Positions 8,434-17,380 are shown, numbered from the stretch's first letter. The stretch: 60,820 nt of DNA from Candidatus Poseidoniales archaeon (GCA_012960975.1 DUAE01000044.1:4764-65583), one strand, 5' to 3'. Translations and numbers: made by a program. The notes: a model not told the origin generated them from the letters alone.

Positions 8434-9681
8434 ATGCACAGGGAAGACCCACACCTCCACCTGCGCGATGCGATGACTAATTTTTTGACATCAAAAATTG
8501 TTGAAGAAGATTTATTGATGAAACTTTTAGATGACTTGCCTCAACGTTGGGAAAAATTCTCAAACGTGGCACTGCTCCAAAATTCTGCTTTTAATAAACC
8601 ACATTGGAAAGAATATATTTCAATCGAATTTTGGCTAGTAGTTTCATCAGCGCTTGGAGTAAATACCCTAGCAAGAATCGGTGAAATCATAGGTGAGAAA
8701 CGAGAAAGTACCGTCGAAGTGCTCGTTGGCGATGATGATTGGGTAATCCGTAGAGAAAACGGTATTGATTATGGTTATAATTTGACAAAATGTATGTTTT
8801 CGACAGGGAATATCAACGAAAGAAGAAGAATGGGTGAAGTAGGTCAAAGAGGTGAAATTGTCGTCGACCTTTTCTCTGGAATCGGCTACTATTCATTACC
8901 AATGTTGGTTGCAGGAAAAGTTGCAGAAATTCATTGTTGTGAATGGAACGAAAATGCGATCAAAGCACTCAACTGGAATTTGAAACGAAATAAAGTCGAA
9001 AATTTATGTAAGATTCATGAAGGAGATAATCGAATCACTGTTGCTGGATTGAAAGGAGTTGCAAACCGTGTCATCCTCGGTCTTCTACCAAATGTTGAGC
9101 ATGCTTTCGACCTCGGACTGGCCTGCCTTGTGGATTCTGGTGGAATCTTGCATATCCACGGGATTGCTCCGACGAATAATTATGATGAATGGATCGCCGA
9201 AAAGCTTGATGAATTGCGTGATATTGAACCAACGAAAACAATTGTTGAACACTCACGGATTCGAGTAAAATCTTATGCACCGCATTGGGATCATATCGTT
9301 CTGGATGTTTTGGTTTCATCGAAAAAAAAAAGAGTAATGGCTTTCGAAGATTCTGTCGATATTAATGCACTGTTAGTGAGCGGAGGAGTGGATTTGACAA
9401 AATTTGAATTTCACCAATGCTGGAATACGATGAATGCTATCGATAAAATTCGAGAATTCTCACCAGATATCTTGCTTCTAGACCATTTTATTCCTCCAAT
9501 CAAAGGACTCGAAGTTCTAAATCTAGTCAACCAGAATGTTGAGGAAGCAGAACTGAATCGACCAAGAAAAATTATTGGGATCAGTAGTTCCAATTCTGCC
9601 AATCAAGATATGCTCTATGCAGGGGCAGACTCAGCCATTGTTAAATTCAAACTCGCTGAACATGAGGTGTGGCGAGCATGA
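8434..9681 (+). CDS. Taw2/TYW2-like tRNA aminocarboxypropyltransferase fused to a receiver (REC) domain
   Basis: 415 aa from ATG 8434 (ATG 8473 also possible). Residues ~85-295 match the TYW2/Trm12 branch of the Trm5 superfamily: SAM-binding VVDLFSGIGYYSLP (143-156), CCEWNENAIKALN (168-180), HEGDNR (195-200), NRVILGLLPN (211-220), SGGILHIHG and SYAPHWDHIVLDV. Family knowledge: Taw2 moves the aminocarboxypropyl group of SAM onto imG-14 at position 37 of tRNA-Phe. Residues ~299-415 look like a response-regulator receiver: acidic pair E305/D306, phospho-acceptor-like D350 in ILLLDHFIPPIKGLEVL, serines 384-386, and K404 after AGADSAIV. The join carries ten A bases. It is first in an operon with a GNAT and a JAMM gene; the Taw1 partner is at 18381. 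Confidence 0.8.
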   Translation: MHREDPHLHLRDAMTNFLTSKIVEEDLLMKLLDDLPQRWEKFSNVALLQNSAFNKPHWKEYISIEFWLVVSSALGVNTLARIGEIIGEKRESTVEVLVGDDDWVIRRENGIDYGYNLTKCMFSTGNINERRRMGEVGQRGEIVVDLFSGIGYYSLPMLVAGKVAEIHCCEWNENAIKALNWNLKRNKVENLCKIHEGDNRITVAGLKGVANRVILGLLPNVEHAFDLGLACLVDSGGILHIHGIAPTNNYDEWIAEKLDELRDIEPTKTIVEHSRIRVKSYAPHWDHIVLDVLVSSKKKRVMAFEDSVDINALLVSGGVDLTKFEFHQCWNTMNAIDKIREFSPDILLLDHFIPPIKGLEVLNLVNQNVEEAELNRPRKIIGISSSNSANQDMLYAGADSAIVKFKLAEHEVWRA

Positions 9682-10184
9682 GTTTGATAATTCGAGATAT
9701 GAATTCGAGTGACTGCGAGACTTTAGTGAAAATTTATAATTCGATTGTTGAAGAGCGCGTAGCCACATTCAATACCGGGGTAATCAATATCGATACTATA
9801 GCAAGTTGGCCAAACATTGGCTCTGTTATTGTCGCAGATTACGCTGGAGAAACCGTAGGATTCGTCAGATCGTTTCCCTATCGGGATCGAGAATGCTACG
9901 AAGGCGTTGCACAATTCTCAATTTACATTGCGATGCGTGTTCGAGGAAAAGGCATCGGTGATCATCTTCTTTACCGCTTTATCGATGAAATGGAAGCGGC
10001 GGGAAAATGGAAAGTTCTTTCACGAGTTTTTCCCGAAAATACCGCATCGATAGGACTTCTTGAGAAGCATGGATTTCGTCAGGTCGGACTTTACAAAAAT
10101 CACGCCAAACTCGACGGGAAATGGCGTGATGTTGTCATCGTCGAAAAATTATTGGGCGAAGCCGAGGATGCGGTCGGTGAGTGA
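9678..10184 (+). CDS. GNAT-family N-acetyltransferase, phosphinothricin acetyltransferase-like
   Basis: 168 aa. The ATG at 9678 overlaps the upstream TGA (ATGA), so translation is coupled to the Taw2-REC gene; a GTG at 9669 is less likely. GNAT motifs are present: VADYAGETVGFV, the acetyl-CoA pyrophosphate loop VRGKGIGDHLL (Q/RxxGxG/A type), and the C-terminal GLLEKHGFRQVGLYKNHAKLDGKW, which is typical of the PAT/YncA subgroup. Known members acetylate amino acid analogues or methionine sulfone/sulfoximine; the substrate here is unknown. The stop overlaps the next start (GTGA). Confidence 0.9.
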   Translation: MSLIIRDMNSSDCETLVKIYNSIVEERVATFNTGVINIDTIASWPNIGSVIVADYAGETVGFVRSFPYRDRECYEGVAQFSIYIAMRVRGKGIGDHLLYRFIDEMEAAGKWKVLSRVFPENTASIGLLEKHGFRQVGLYKNHAKLDGKWRDVVIVEKLLGEAEDAVGE

Positions 10185-10849
10185 AAGTGGTCGAAGATTG
10201 GTTGATAGAAGCCGCACGAGAGTATAATCTTGATTCACTAGCAAATCGAGACTCTTACGCCGCTGTGTTATTGATGCCAATCGAGACGATGGAGACAATT
10301 CTCGACTGGACTTTCTCTTCACTTCCAGATGAAATTCTCGTCGGAATGGATCCGAATCCTGCCAAATCAAATCCCGGCGAAACAATCGAAGCATATTCCG
10401 GCTCAGCAAAAAAAGACAATTTGTTTGCCGGCCAAGGTTTTGTCCTAGGTCAACCGCACTTTGTGAATAGAGGGAATTCCGAAGAGGTACACCATGTGCC
10501 AGAAGAATGGGTGGACGGGATTTTCGCACAAGAAAGAGGAGTTCGTGGTGGCAGATTTACTCATTGGTTGCACACACATCCAAATGCACCTGCAATTCCC
10601 AGTGAGGCTGACGCTAATGCTGCCCAATGGACCGAAGGAATCGATATGATTCTCGGTATTCATTTCTTCAATAAAAGACATTCATCATGGCTGAAAAACA
10701 TTGGAATTAATGACCGAACAAAACTAAATCCAATTGGCCGAACCAAGACTGGACACAATATTTTGGGACTAGAAATGATTGGTTTTCATCGGACAGGATT
10801 TGGAGTAAATCTAGTAATCACCGATGAGAATGGCAATGCTATCGTATGA
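10181..10849 (+). CDS. JAMM/MPN-like metalloprotease or deubiquitinase-fold protein
   Basis: 222 aa with a GTG start overlapping the upstream TGA by four bases. An exact JAMM zinc signature is visible: H131-T-H133, seven residues, S141, two residues, D144 (HTHPNAPAIPSEAD), preceded by candidate catalytic glutamates at residues 35 or 38. Family knowledge: JAMM proteins cleave isopeptide bonds of ubiquitin-like proteins (SAMPs in archaea) or act in sulfur-carrier processing. The remaining sequence is longer than minimal archaeal JAMM1 and lacks further recognisable domains. Operon position after Taw2-REC and GNAT suggests a shared, undefined pathway. Confidence 0.75.
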   Translation: MKVVEDWLIEAAREYNLDSLANRDSYAAVLLMPIETMETILDWTFSSLPDEILVGMDPNPAKSNPGETIEAYSGSAKKDNLFAGQGFVLGQPHFVNRGNSEEVHHVPEEWVDGIFAQERGVRGGRFTHWLHTHPNAPAIPSEADANAAQWTEGIDMILGIHFFNKRHSSWLKNIGINDRTKLNPIGRTKTGHNILGLEMIGFHRTGFGVNLVITDENGNAIV

Positions 10850-10856
10850 TGAAATT

Positions 10857-11396
10857 TCATTTTTCGATGAAAATATGTTCGCGGTAGTGCTGTAATTCTT
10901 CGATGCTACCGTGAATATCATCTAGTGCTCGATGGCCAGAATTTTTTGAATATCTAGGAGCTTTTGGAAACCAACGCTTGACGAGTTCTTTGATTGAAGT
11001 AACATCCACACTTCTATAATGGAAATATTCGTGTAATTCTGGCATATATCGTCTCAAGAAGCGTCGATCCTGGCCGATTGTATTTCCACAGAGTGGGTGA
11101 ATTCCTTCGATGCAATGCTCACGAAGAAATTCCAGTGTCTGTGCTTCTGCTTCGGCCATTGATATCTTCGAAGCTTTAACACGCTCAATTAAACCGTTTT
11201 CAGTGTGATGAGATACATTCCACTCATCCATTTTTACAAGGTCCTCTTCACTTGCCGAAATCGCAAGACTAGGACCCTGTGCGACAATAGTCAAATCAGC
11301 TTCAGTTACAATCGTCGCAATTTCGATAATCGTATTTTCGTCAGGATAAAGTCCTGTCATTTCAAGATCAATCCAAACCATCCTGTCCTCGACCAT
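10857..11396 (-). CDS. orn: Oligoribonuclease (DEDDh 3'-5' exonuclease)
   Basis: 179 aa. The DEDDh motifs are visible: WIDLEMTGL (Exo I, D10 and E12), CGNTIGQDRRFL (Exo II), and HRALDDI (Exo III with His). The family degrades 2-5 nt RNA oligomers, including pGpG, to mononucleotides and is dimeric in the cytoplasm. The length is normal for Orn (about 180). The frame may start at either the M at 11396 or the M at 11381 (MVWIDLE). It is a bacterial/eukaryal-type gene and uncommon in archaea. It converges with the JAMM gene seven bases away and diverges from the MFS gene. Confidence 0.95.
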   Translation of the reverse strand: MVEDRMVWIDLEMTGLYPDENTIIEIATIVTEADLTIVAQGPSLAISASEEDLVKMDEWNVSHHTENGLIERVKASKISMAEAEAQTLEFLREHCIEGIHPLCGNTIGQDRRFLRRYMPELHEYFHYRSVDVTSIKELVKRWFPKAPRYSKNSGHRALDDIHGSIEELQHYREHIFIEK

Positions 11397-11477
11397 GATG
11401 TTGGCATCGATTGTTCAGTCATAGCCGTTACCGCTCAATGCAGACAATCAAATGGCTCTCTTACCACGCTCGTGGAG

Positions 11478-12737
11478 ATGAACGCTCACATTGGATATGG
11501 CGAGTTATTGAAAACAAACAAGTCGTTCAGAAAATTATTCATCGCGGATTGGATTTCATATCTCGGTGATTGGTTCTCAGTCATCGCGATGTTTATCCTC
11601 GCTTCAAACGAATCTGATGGCTCGCCTTTGGCAATTGCTATGGTGCTTGTTTGTCGCATGCTCGGTATCGCATTGACCGACCCATTTACTGGAATGTTAG
11701 CAGACCGATTTTCTAGGAAAAAGTTGTTGATTGTTGCGAATTTATCAGCTATAGTCGTGATTTTATTTTCAGTAAATTTTGAATTGCTTAACAATCTTAC
11801 AAATCTGTACATTTTTGCATTTCTATTGATGTTCTGCAGAGCTATCTATGACCCTGCTCATTTCGCCTATCTTCCAAATATTACTGATGAAAACGAATTA
11901 TTAACAGCTAATGCCCTCTCATCAATGAGCTGGTCTGCTGCACTAGGTTTCGGCGCAGCTCTCGGTGGATTCGTCATCGCTGAGTTCGGAGTAACTACTG
12001 GATTATTAATCGATAGTAGTACTTTTGTTTTGGCTGTATTATTGATTATGACTCTACCTGAAGGTGGACCAACAAAAGACACTAAAAAATCTCGTAATCA
12101 TGGTGTTTTCTCAGATATTCGAAACGGGCTACAAATCGTCATCAACACACCTCGAATCCGTCGCATTATCACTGCAAAGGGACTCTGGGCAGTTGGCGGA
12201 GGTGCACAGGTTTTTCTCTTGATTTTGATCGGAGCAGAAGCAGGCTTTAGCTCGGTTGCAGCAGGTGTGGGTGTGCTCTATATGGCACGAGGATTTGGGT
12301 CGGGAAGTGGTCCAATAATCGGTCGCTATTTATGGCCAGATAAATCGTCATGGCCCAGTTTAATCGGTCCTTTAGTTGGTCTTAGTGGTCTGTTTTATAT
12401 TATTATTTCACAAATCGAATGGACTATGATATTATTACCATTAATCTTTATTTCTCACGGCGCTAGTGGAGCTAATTGGGTCTTTTCAAACACGATGATT
12501 CAACAACGCTCTGACGATTCTTGGTTAGGTCGAGCATCAGGGTTTGATTCATTAATTATGTCAACAACTTTTGCGTTAAGTGTATTGTTTTCTGCTTTGA
12601 TTTTAGAGTTCGAATACGCCTCACTTCGAGAGACGATATTTATCACTGGAATCCTTCAAATCACTGCTGGAATATTATGGAATATTTTTGGCTTACCAGC
12701 AGAAAATGAGTGGATAAAATCTCAAACTCCCAATTGA
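11478..12737 (+). CDS. MFS transporter, EntS/MFS_3-type exporter
   Basis: About 419 aa from the ATG at 11478, which puts a cytoplasmic N-terminus (LLKTNKSFRKLFIADWISYLGDWF) before the first helix; longer upstream frames run antisense to orn. About 12 hydrophobic segments are present, and the loop GMLADRFSRKKLLIV is the MFS motif A (GxxxDRxxRK). YLGDWFSVIA and the AIYDPAHFAYLPNI segment are typical of the EntS/macrolide-efflux MFS_3 group. The substrate is unknown. Its 3' end overlaps by 16 bases with the convergent membrane-protein gene at 12722. Confidence 0.85.
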   Translation: MNAHIGYGELLKTNKSFRKLFIADWISYLGDWFSVIAMFILASNESDGSPLAIAMVLVCRMLGIALTDPFTGMLADRFSRKKLLIVANLSAIVVILFSVNFELLNNLTNLYIFAFLLMFCRAIYDPAHFAYLPNITDENELLTANALSSMSWSAALGFGAALGGFVIAEFGVTTGLLIDSSTFVLAVLLIMTLPEGGPTKDTKKSRNHGVFSDIRNGLQIVINTPRIRRIITAKGLWAVGGGAQVFLLILIGAEAGFSSVAAGVGVLYMARGFGSGSGPIIGRYLWPDKSSWPSLIGPLVGLSGLFYIIISQIEWTMILLPLIFISHGASGANWVFSNTMIQQRSDDSWLGRASGFDSLIMSTTFALSVLFSALILEFEYASLRETIFITGILQITAGILWNIFGLPAENEWIKSQTPN

Positions 12738-13564
12738 TAATATTCAACCAAAAATGCTAGCCAAAGCGATGGGAATGATGCCCAAAATATATTCCATGCC
12801 ACGCGTTTTGTCGAAATTAAATCTTCAGGTAAAAAATTGTTCAAATTATTGTTGAGTTGCTCGATTGATGAATCAATAAGTTGCTCTACTGATTCACGGA
12901 CCATGTCGATAGGGGTCTGTAATATATTTCGGATAAAGTTTGAAACTTCTTCACCAACCGTGCCTAATATTGGAAAAAAATTCTTATCTGGAATTTTATT
13001 TGAAACCGATTTTATAATCGATTGAGTAAACAGCATTTTTTTCCTTAAATTCACAGCAGCCTCAAGTAAGAAGATGCTATAATCAGAACCATCGATTGGC
13101 AAATTAAAATTTGGCATTTTAGCTACCTTAGCCATCAGCCCTTCAATTAAATCCAATAATTTGTGAAATGTCACATTCATGGCTAATGCGATTTGGATGT
13201 CTAATAATAACCATACAGTCAACCCAATTGCACCTAAAACGGACACATTTGAAGGAATATCGTCAAGGGTTAATTCATGAAGACCGAAATAATAGAGAAT
13301 TGGTAATGAAATTATTATTGGTAAAAAAATCATCCAAAGTTGTTGATTGATGAATTTCTCTAAGCGTGGGATTTTTAGTTGAAGAACTAATTTAATCGCT
13401 TTACTTCGATTTTTTGGCACTAATTTTTTGAACCTATCATCCAATTTTTTAATAAAATATAACCGTACAATCAACGGTATAAAAATTAGAATAAATATCA
13501 GATCTCTAATTGAATTAGGAGGGATTTGAGGTAATAAGGCAAGAAGAATTTCGGTATTTGTCAT
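12722..13564 (-). CDS. Hypothetical membrane protein, about four TM segments
   Basis: 280 aa, family not recognised. Hydrophobic segments include LIFILIFIPLIVRLYFI near the N-terminus, WMIFLPIIISLPILYYFG (~95), LGAIGLTVWLLLDIQIAL (~130) and NIFWASFPSLWLAFLV at the C-terminus. Between these is a long amphipathic region (residues ~160-250, FRDLIQ- and ESVEQL-like) that may be coiled coil on the cytoplasmic side. It sits nine bases downstream of the 151-aa membrane protein gene at 13574 on the same strand and probably shares its transcript. The sequence is AT-rich, which is ordinary for membrane proteins. Confidence 0.65.
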   Translation of the reverse strand: MTNTEILLALLPQIPPNSIRDLIFILIFIPLIVRLYFIKKLDDRFKKLVPKNRSKAIKLVLQLKIPRLEKFINQQLWMIFLPIIISLPILYYFGLHELTLDDIPSNVSVLGAIGLTVWLLLDIQIALAMNVTFHKLLDLIEGLMAKVAKMPNFNLPIDGSDYSIFLLEAAVNLRKKMLFTQSIIKSVSNKIPDKNFFPILGTVGEEVSNFIRNILQTPIDMVRESVEQLIDSSIEQLNNNLNNFLPEDLISTKRVAWNIFWASFPSLWLAFLVEYYQLGV

Positions 13565-13573
13565 AAATCCATC

Positions 13574-14029
13574 TCAAAGGCGCTCCAAGGCTGCCGCATT
13601 AGCCATCGCGGTTCTGACCAATAATAATGCTACGAATGCCGAAGCGGCAAAGGATGCACCGATTACATGATGAGTATTATAGAGGATCAAGAACCCACCG
13701 CTCAATGAAAGATAAGAAACCAACTGACAGAATCCAGAAATCTTATTCAAAACTTTGAATTCTGAAGCCATAATTCGATTAGGGTGTTCTTGAACAAAAG
13801 TATGAATCATAAAATAAATTCCTTGAAAGGGTAGAGCAATCGCAATAATCGTCAAGCCGGCAACCTTCAAGATAGGGTAGCCAGAATCTTCGAGAGAAAG
13901 TCCATGGAAGAGAAGATAACCTGTGTTCATCCCAATTATCGCTGCCATAATAGTCCATTGTGAATCGGTGAATTGAGCCTCCCCACTCGCATCAGCCGGC
14001 ACCATAGCCAACTTTGCGATTCGATACAC
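13574..14029 (-). CDS. Hypothetical four-helix membrane protein
   Basis: 151 aa, family not recognised. Four hydrophobic segments are visible: WTIMAAIIGMNTGYLLFHG, ILKVAGLTIIAIALPFQGIYF, CQLVSYLSLSGGFLILY and VIGASFAASAFVALLLV. A histidine-rich loop (NTHHVIG) lies between the last two. It is transcribed with the downstream membrane protein at 12722. A start at MVPADASGEAQF, nine codons in, is possible. Upstream is a 65-base gap to msrA on the same strand. Confidence 0.65.
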   Translation of the reverse strand: MYRIAKLAMVPADASGEAQFTDSQWTIMAAIIGMNTGYLLFHGLSLEDSGYPILKVAGLTIIAIALPFQGIYFMIHTFVQEHPNRIMASEFKVLNKISGFCQLVSYLSLSGGFLILYNTHHVIGASFAASAFVALLLVRTAMANAAALERL

Positions 14030-14094
14030 GGTTGAAGATTACCCTCACTTCGCTTGTAATCAATTGATTCTATTCGGTTGTATTCGTTCACCAA

Positions 14095-14619
14095 TCACTT
14101 GTAGAGTGAGGCGTGCTTTGCACGAACCTTAGCAAGCTTTGGCGATACAACGGCCTGACAATAAGGGTTAGTTGGATTATTTTCGAAATAATCATGGTGA
14201 TAATTTTCAGCGATGTAAAGTGTTGTCAACTCACTAACCTCTGTTACGATATCATTGACGAAGTTTTGTTGAAGATAGGCAATTACCGCCTCAGCATCAG
14301 ATTTTTGTTTTTGATTAGAGAATAATATGCAACTTCGATATTGGGTTCCAATATCATTGCCTTGCCGATTCAATTGAGTTGGATCGTGGACGGTAAAGAA
14401 AACTTCGAGTAAAATTCGCAGTGGAATAATTTCTGAGTCGAATGAAACTTGAATCACTTCGGCATGGCCGGTTCTGCCTGAACAAACTTGTTCATATGTT
14501 GGATTTTCTGTATTTCCACCGGCATAAGCTGGCAGAACTTCACTAACTCCGTATAATCCTTTGAAGGCGCCCTCGACACACCAAAAACAGCCGCCGCCAA
14601 GAACGATTTTTTCAGACAT
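14095..14619 (-). CDS. msrA: Peptide methionine-S-sulfoxide reductase
   Basis: 174 aa from ATG 14619, four bases downstream of guaB; longer frames would run through the guaB 3' end. The catalytic GCFWC motif is at residues 10-14 with nucleophile Cys11, and the family stretch HDPTQLNRQGNDIGTQYRS is intact, as is NPYCQAVV with a possible resolving Cys. MsrA reduces the S epimer of methionine sulfoxide in oxidised proteins in the cytoplasm. The length is typical for MsrA without MsrB fusion. It is likely co-transcribed with guaB. Confidence 0.96.
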   Translation of the reverse strand: MSEKIVLGGGCFWCVEGAFKGLYGVSEVLPAYAGGNTENPTYEQVCSGRTGHAEVIQVSFDSEIIPLRILLEVFFTVHDPTQLNRQGNDIGTQYRSCILFSNQKQKSDAEAVIAYLQQNFVNDIVTEVSELTTLYIAENYHHDYFENNPTNPYCQAVVSPKLAKVRAKHASLYK

Positions 14620-14623
14620 TAAT

Positions 14624-16087
14624 TCACCGACGATAATTCGGTGCTTCACGAGTAATCTCGACATCGTGAACGTGCGATTCGGAAAGACCAGCATTGGTTA
14701 TCTTGACAAAATCGCAATTCTCACGCATTGCCGAGATGTCCCCGTTGCCAGTATATCCCATACTTGAGCGTAGACCGCCGGTCAGCTGGTGAATGACATG
14801 CTCGACCGGTCCTCGTGCTGGAACTCGGCCTTCGATACCTTCTGGAACATATTTTTGGGTATCGCCCTGTTCAGATTGGAAATATCTGTCGTGAGCACCC
14901 ATAGTCATCGCACCAACGCTGCCCATACCACGGTAGACTTTGTAGGAGCGACCTTGGTAGAGAATAATCTCTCCTGGTGCCTCATCGGTGCCTGCCAAAA
15001 CACTGCCAACCATGACGCAATCTGCCCCACCAGCAATCGCCTTCGCAATATCTCCGCTAAACTTAATACCTCCATCTGAGATTACTGGAATACCGGATTT
15101 TTTACAGACAGAAACAACTGATTGAACGGCTGTTAATTGTGGAACTCCAACGCCCGATACGATTCTTGTTGTGCAAATTGAACCTGGTCCAATTCCAACT
15201 TTAATCGCATTCGCGCCGGCTGAAATCAACGCTTCAGCGGCCGCACCAGTCGCAACATTACCTGCAATTATCTGAGCGCCTGGACCTGCCAATTCTCGAA
15301 TTTTTGCAACCGAATGAATCACTCCATGTGAATGCCCATGAGCCGTATCGACGACTACCACATCAGCACCCGCTTCAAACAATGCCAGCGCCCTTTCGAC
15401 TCCAGCATCACCTGTGCCGGTCGCTGCAGCAACTCGAAGTCGACCGTGCTCATCTTTGCATGAATTTGGGTTATCACGACTTTGCTGAATATCTCGCACA
15501 GTCATCATCCCTGTGCATTTTCCATCTCTATCGACAACAAGCAACTTCTCGATTCGATGTTTGTGAAGCAATATTTTAGCATCTTCTGGATCTACATGAG
15601 GTTCGACAGTAACAAGATCAGTAGTCATCATTTCAGAAACCAACATATTGTCATCATTGACGAAGCGAATATCGCGATTTGTAATGATTCCGACCAAATT
15701 ATCATCGGCATCGACTACCGGTAACCCAGAAAATCCGTGTTCTGCCTTCAATCGACGCAACTCACCGATGGAAGTTTCTGGGTCAACCATAATTGGATTT
15801 AGAACCAATCCTGATTCGAAGCGTTTTACCGAGTTAACTTTAGCAGCCTGCGCTTCAATGCTTATGTTTCTGTGAATCACTCCAATCCCACCAGCCTGTG
15901 CCATCGCTATAGCCATGCGAGATTCGGTAACAGTATCCATAGCAGCGGATATGATTGGAATATTGAGTGAAATCGTTTGTGTCAGTTGAGTTTTCAAACT
16001 GACTTCAGCTGGAAGAACGGCTGACTCAGCAGGAAGCAAAAGTACGTCGTCGAAGGTCAAAGCCTCGGGTATGCTATCCAGTGCCAT
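14624..16087 (-). CDS. guaB: Inosine-5'-monophosphate dehydrogenase
   Basis: 487 aa, full length. The N-terminal [12 protein letters not shown] motif, two CBS domains (about residues 95-210, with [23 protein letters not shown] and [20 protein letters not shown]), and the catalytic loop [11 protein letters not shown] with the active-site Cys are all visible, followed by the flap ([10 protein letters not shown]) and [10 protein letters not shown]. It oxidises IMP to XMP with NAD+, the committed step of GMP synthesis. It heads a minus-strand unit with msrA. About 140 bases separate it from the divergent retropepsin-like gene. Confidence 0.97.
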   Translation of the reverse strand: MALDSIPEALTFDDVLLLPAESAVLPAEVSLKTQLTQTISLNIPIISAAMDTVTESRMAIAMAQAGGIGVIHRNISIEAQAAKVNSVKRFESGLVLNPIMVDPETSIGELRRLKAEHGFSGLPVVDADDNLVGIITNRDIRFVNDDNMLVSEMMTTDLVTVEPHVDPEDAKILLHKHRIEKLLVVDRDGKCTGMMTVRDIQQSRDNPNSCKDEHGRLRVAAATGTGDAGVERALALFEAGADVVVVDTAHGHSHGVIHSVAKIRELAGPGAQIIAGNVATGAAAEALISAGANAIKVGIGPGSICTTRIVSGVGVPQLTAVQSVVSVCKKSGIPVISDGGIKFSGDIAKAIAGGADCVMVGSVLAGTDEAPGEIILYQGRSYKVYRGMGSVGAMTMGAHDRYFQSEQGDTQKYVPEGIEGRVPARGPVEHVIHQLTGGLRSSMGYTGNGDISAMRENCDFVKITNAGLSESHVHDVEITREAPNYRR

Positions 16088-16229
16088 TACGGATAGGCTA
16101 TGCCTTACCTACTTGAAATATTTGATTAGAAAGACACTTATTCACTTTCAGATGCTAGATGCAAAATACTTCACTTTATCCGTTTACTTCAAGAACCATG
16201 CTTTGCCGCCAGCGACTCGGAGAATTACC

Positions 16230-16679
16230 ATGTTTGGCTGTGTAATGATAGGTTGGCGGGAATGGGTCGGAACACCCGAACTCGATAGTCAACCGTTTAG
16301 GGCAAAAATCGATACTGGTGCATGGTCAAATACAATGCATGCAGTCGATATTGAGGTTGTCGAGTCGGATATCGAAACCCATGTTCGTTTCCGACTCGAA
16401 GAAGGTGGTGATTGGATTGAGCGGCCACTATTCGATTGGCGCCGTGTTCGCGATACTGGCGGCCACGATACGCTTCGTCCAGTGATTCGTACCTGCCTCG
16501 AAATTGCCGGTGGTGATTACGACATCGAATTGTGCCTACAAGATCGCTCGAGAATGCGCCACCGAATGATTATCGGTCGGAAATTTATTCGTATTGGGTT
16601 CGTCATCAATCCACAACGTCAATGCATACACAAGAAGGAATTGAGCGCACCAAGAGTTAGGATTAATCTCGATGTTTGA
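16230..16679 (+). CDS. RimB/'ATP-dependent zinc protease' family retropepsin-like protein
   Basis: 149 aa from ATG 16230. The conserved KIDTGAWSNTMHA contains the aspartic-protease-like DTGA motif, and MRHRMIIGRKFI matches the C-terminal RxxMLLGRxxL signature of the family (Pfam PF05618 type). Known bacterial members sit next to RimK-like ATP-grasp ligases and act in glutamate-chain modification of ribosomal protein or in peptide turnover; no RimK is nearby. Family length of about 140-160 aa fits. A longer frame back to 16071 would overlap the guaB start and is unlikely. Confidence 0.8.
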   Translation: MFGCVMIGWREWVGTPELDSQPFRAKIDTGAWSNTMHAVDIEVVESDIETHVRFRLEEGGDWIERPLFDWRRVRDTGGHDTLRPVIRTCLEIAGGDYDIELCLQDRSRMRHRMIIGRKFIRIGFVINPQRQCIHKKELSAPRVRINLDV

Positions 16680-16732
16680 GATTTGATTCACAAATCGACT
16701 CCTTCATCAAATATGGCCCGAGTCGGTAGTCG

Positions 16733-17380
16733 ATGGAACAGCATGCAAATGTTAGAAATACAACGTTAGAGCCATCTCCATGGTGGCTCAAAGGAGCAGC
16801 GATTGCCATCGCATTATTCTCACTTCCACTCATCGCAAACATCATATTTTCGATGGCAACACCATTTCTGCTAGATTTAATTCCCTCTTCGGAAGAAATT
16901 TGTGGTGGGGATCCACAAACTACGGGTGAAGAACAAGAGGACTGGCAAACTTGTATGGATGAAATGGATGTAATTATTGATTATTTTAACGAAATTGAAA
17001 CATCTGGCGTCATGAATGCTACTGGAATCTATAGCGCTATTTTGCTTCTAATTTCGATTCCGGCAATAGTTCTGCTTTGGACGGGAGATAGGGAGTTGGG
17101 CATCAAACTCGCATGGGCGTATATCGCGATAAATTTCCTAGGTGGAATGTACACGACTTGGTTGTACCTCAGTATCGGCATGATACCACTCGGACCAGAA
17201 GCTGAGGCGGCTCTACCATTTTCTGAATCAATCATCGCTGCATCTTCTTATGCCCAAATAGGCACATGCAATCTGATTTTCACTGGCCTCCTCGTAATGG
17301 TTTCACAAAAATCAAAACCACAAACGAATTTGGTTATTCCATCCGCCTTCCATCAACAGAACAAGCCGGGTCAACATTGA
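16733..17380 (+). CDS. Hypothetical four-helix membrane protein with an acidic loop
   Basis: 215 aa, family not recognised. The N-terminal segment WWLKGAAIAIALFSLPLIANIIF begins the first membrane helix, and a cysteine-bearing acidic loop (EEICGGDPQ ... DWQTCMDEMD) is probably extracellular. Three further hydrophobic segments follow (AILLLISIPAIVLLW, AWAYIAINFLGGMYTTWLYL, SYAQIGTCNLIFTGLLVMV). The two loop cysteines may pair. It is followed after 26 bases by a YbjQ-family gene on the same strand. Confidence 0.65.
   Translation: MEQHANVRNTTLEPSPWWLKGAAIAIALFSLPLIANIIFSMATPFLLDLIPSSEEICGGDPQTTGEEQEDWQTCMDEMDVIIDYFNEIETSGVMNATGIYSAILLLISIPAIVLLWTGDRELGIKLAWAYIAINFLGGMYTTWLYLSIGMIPLGPEAEAALPFSESIIAASSYAQIGTCNLIFTGLLVMVSQKSKPQTNLVIPSAFHQQNKPGQH

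Noticed and set aside
11205-11477. N-terminal extension of the MFS gene
   Set aside because: It is antisense to orn and lacks membrane-protein character; the ATG at 11478 gives a normal MFS N-terminus.
16071-16229. Upstream extension of the retropepsin-like gene
   Set aside because: It overlaps the guaB start; homologues begin close to the 16230 ATG.
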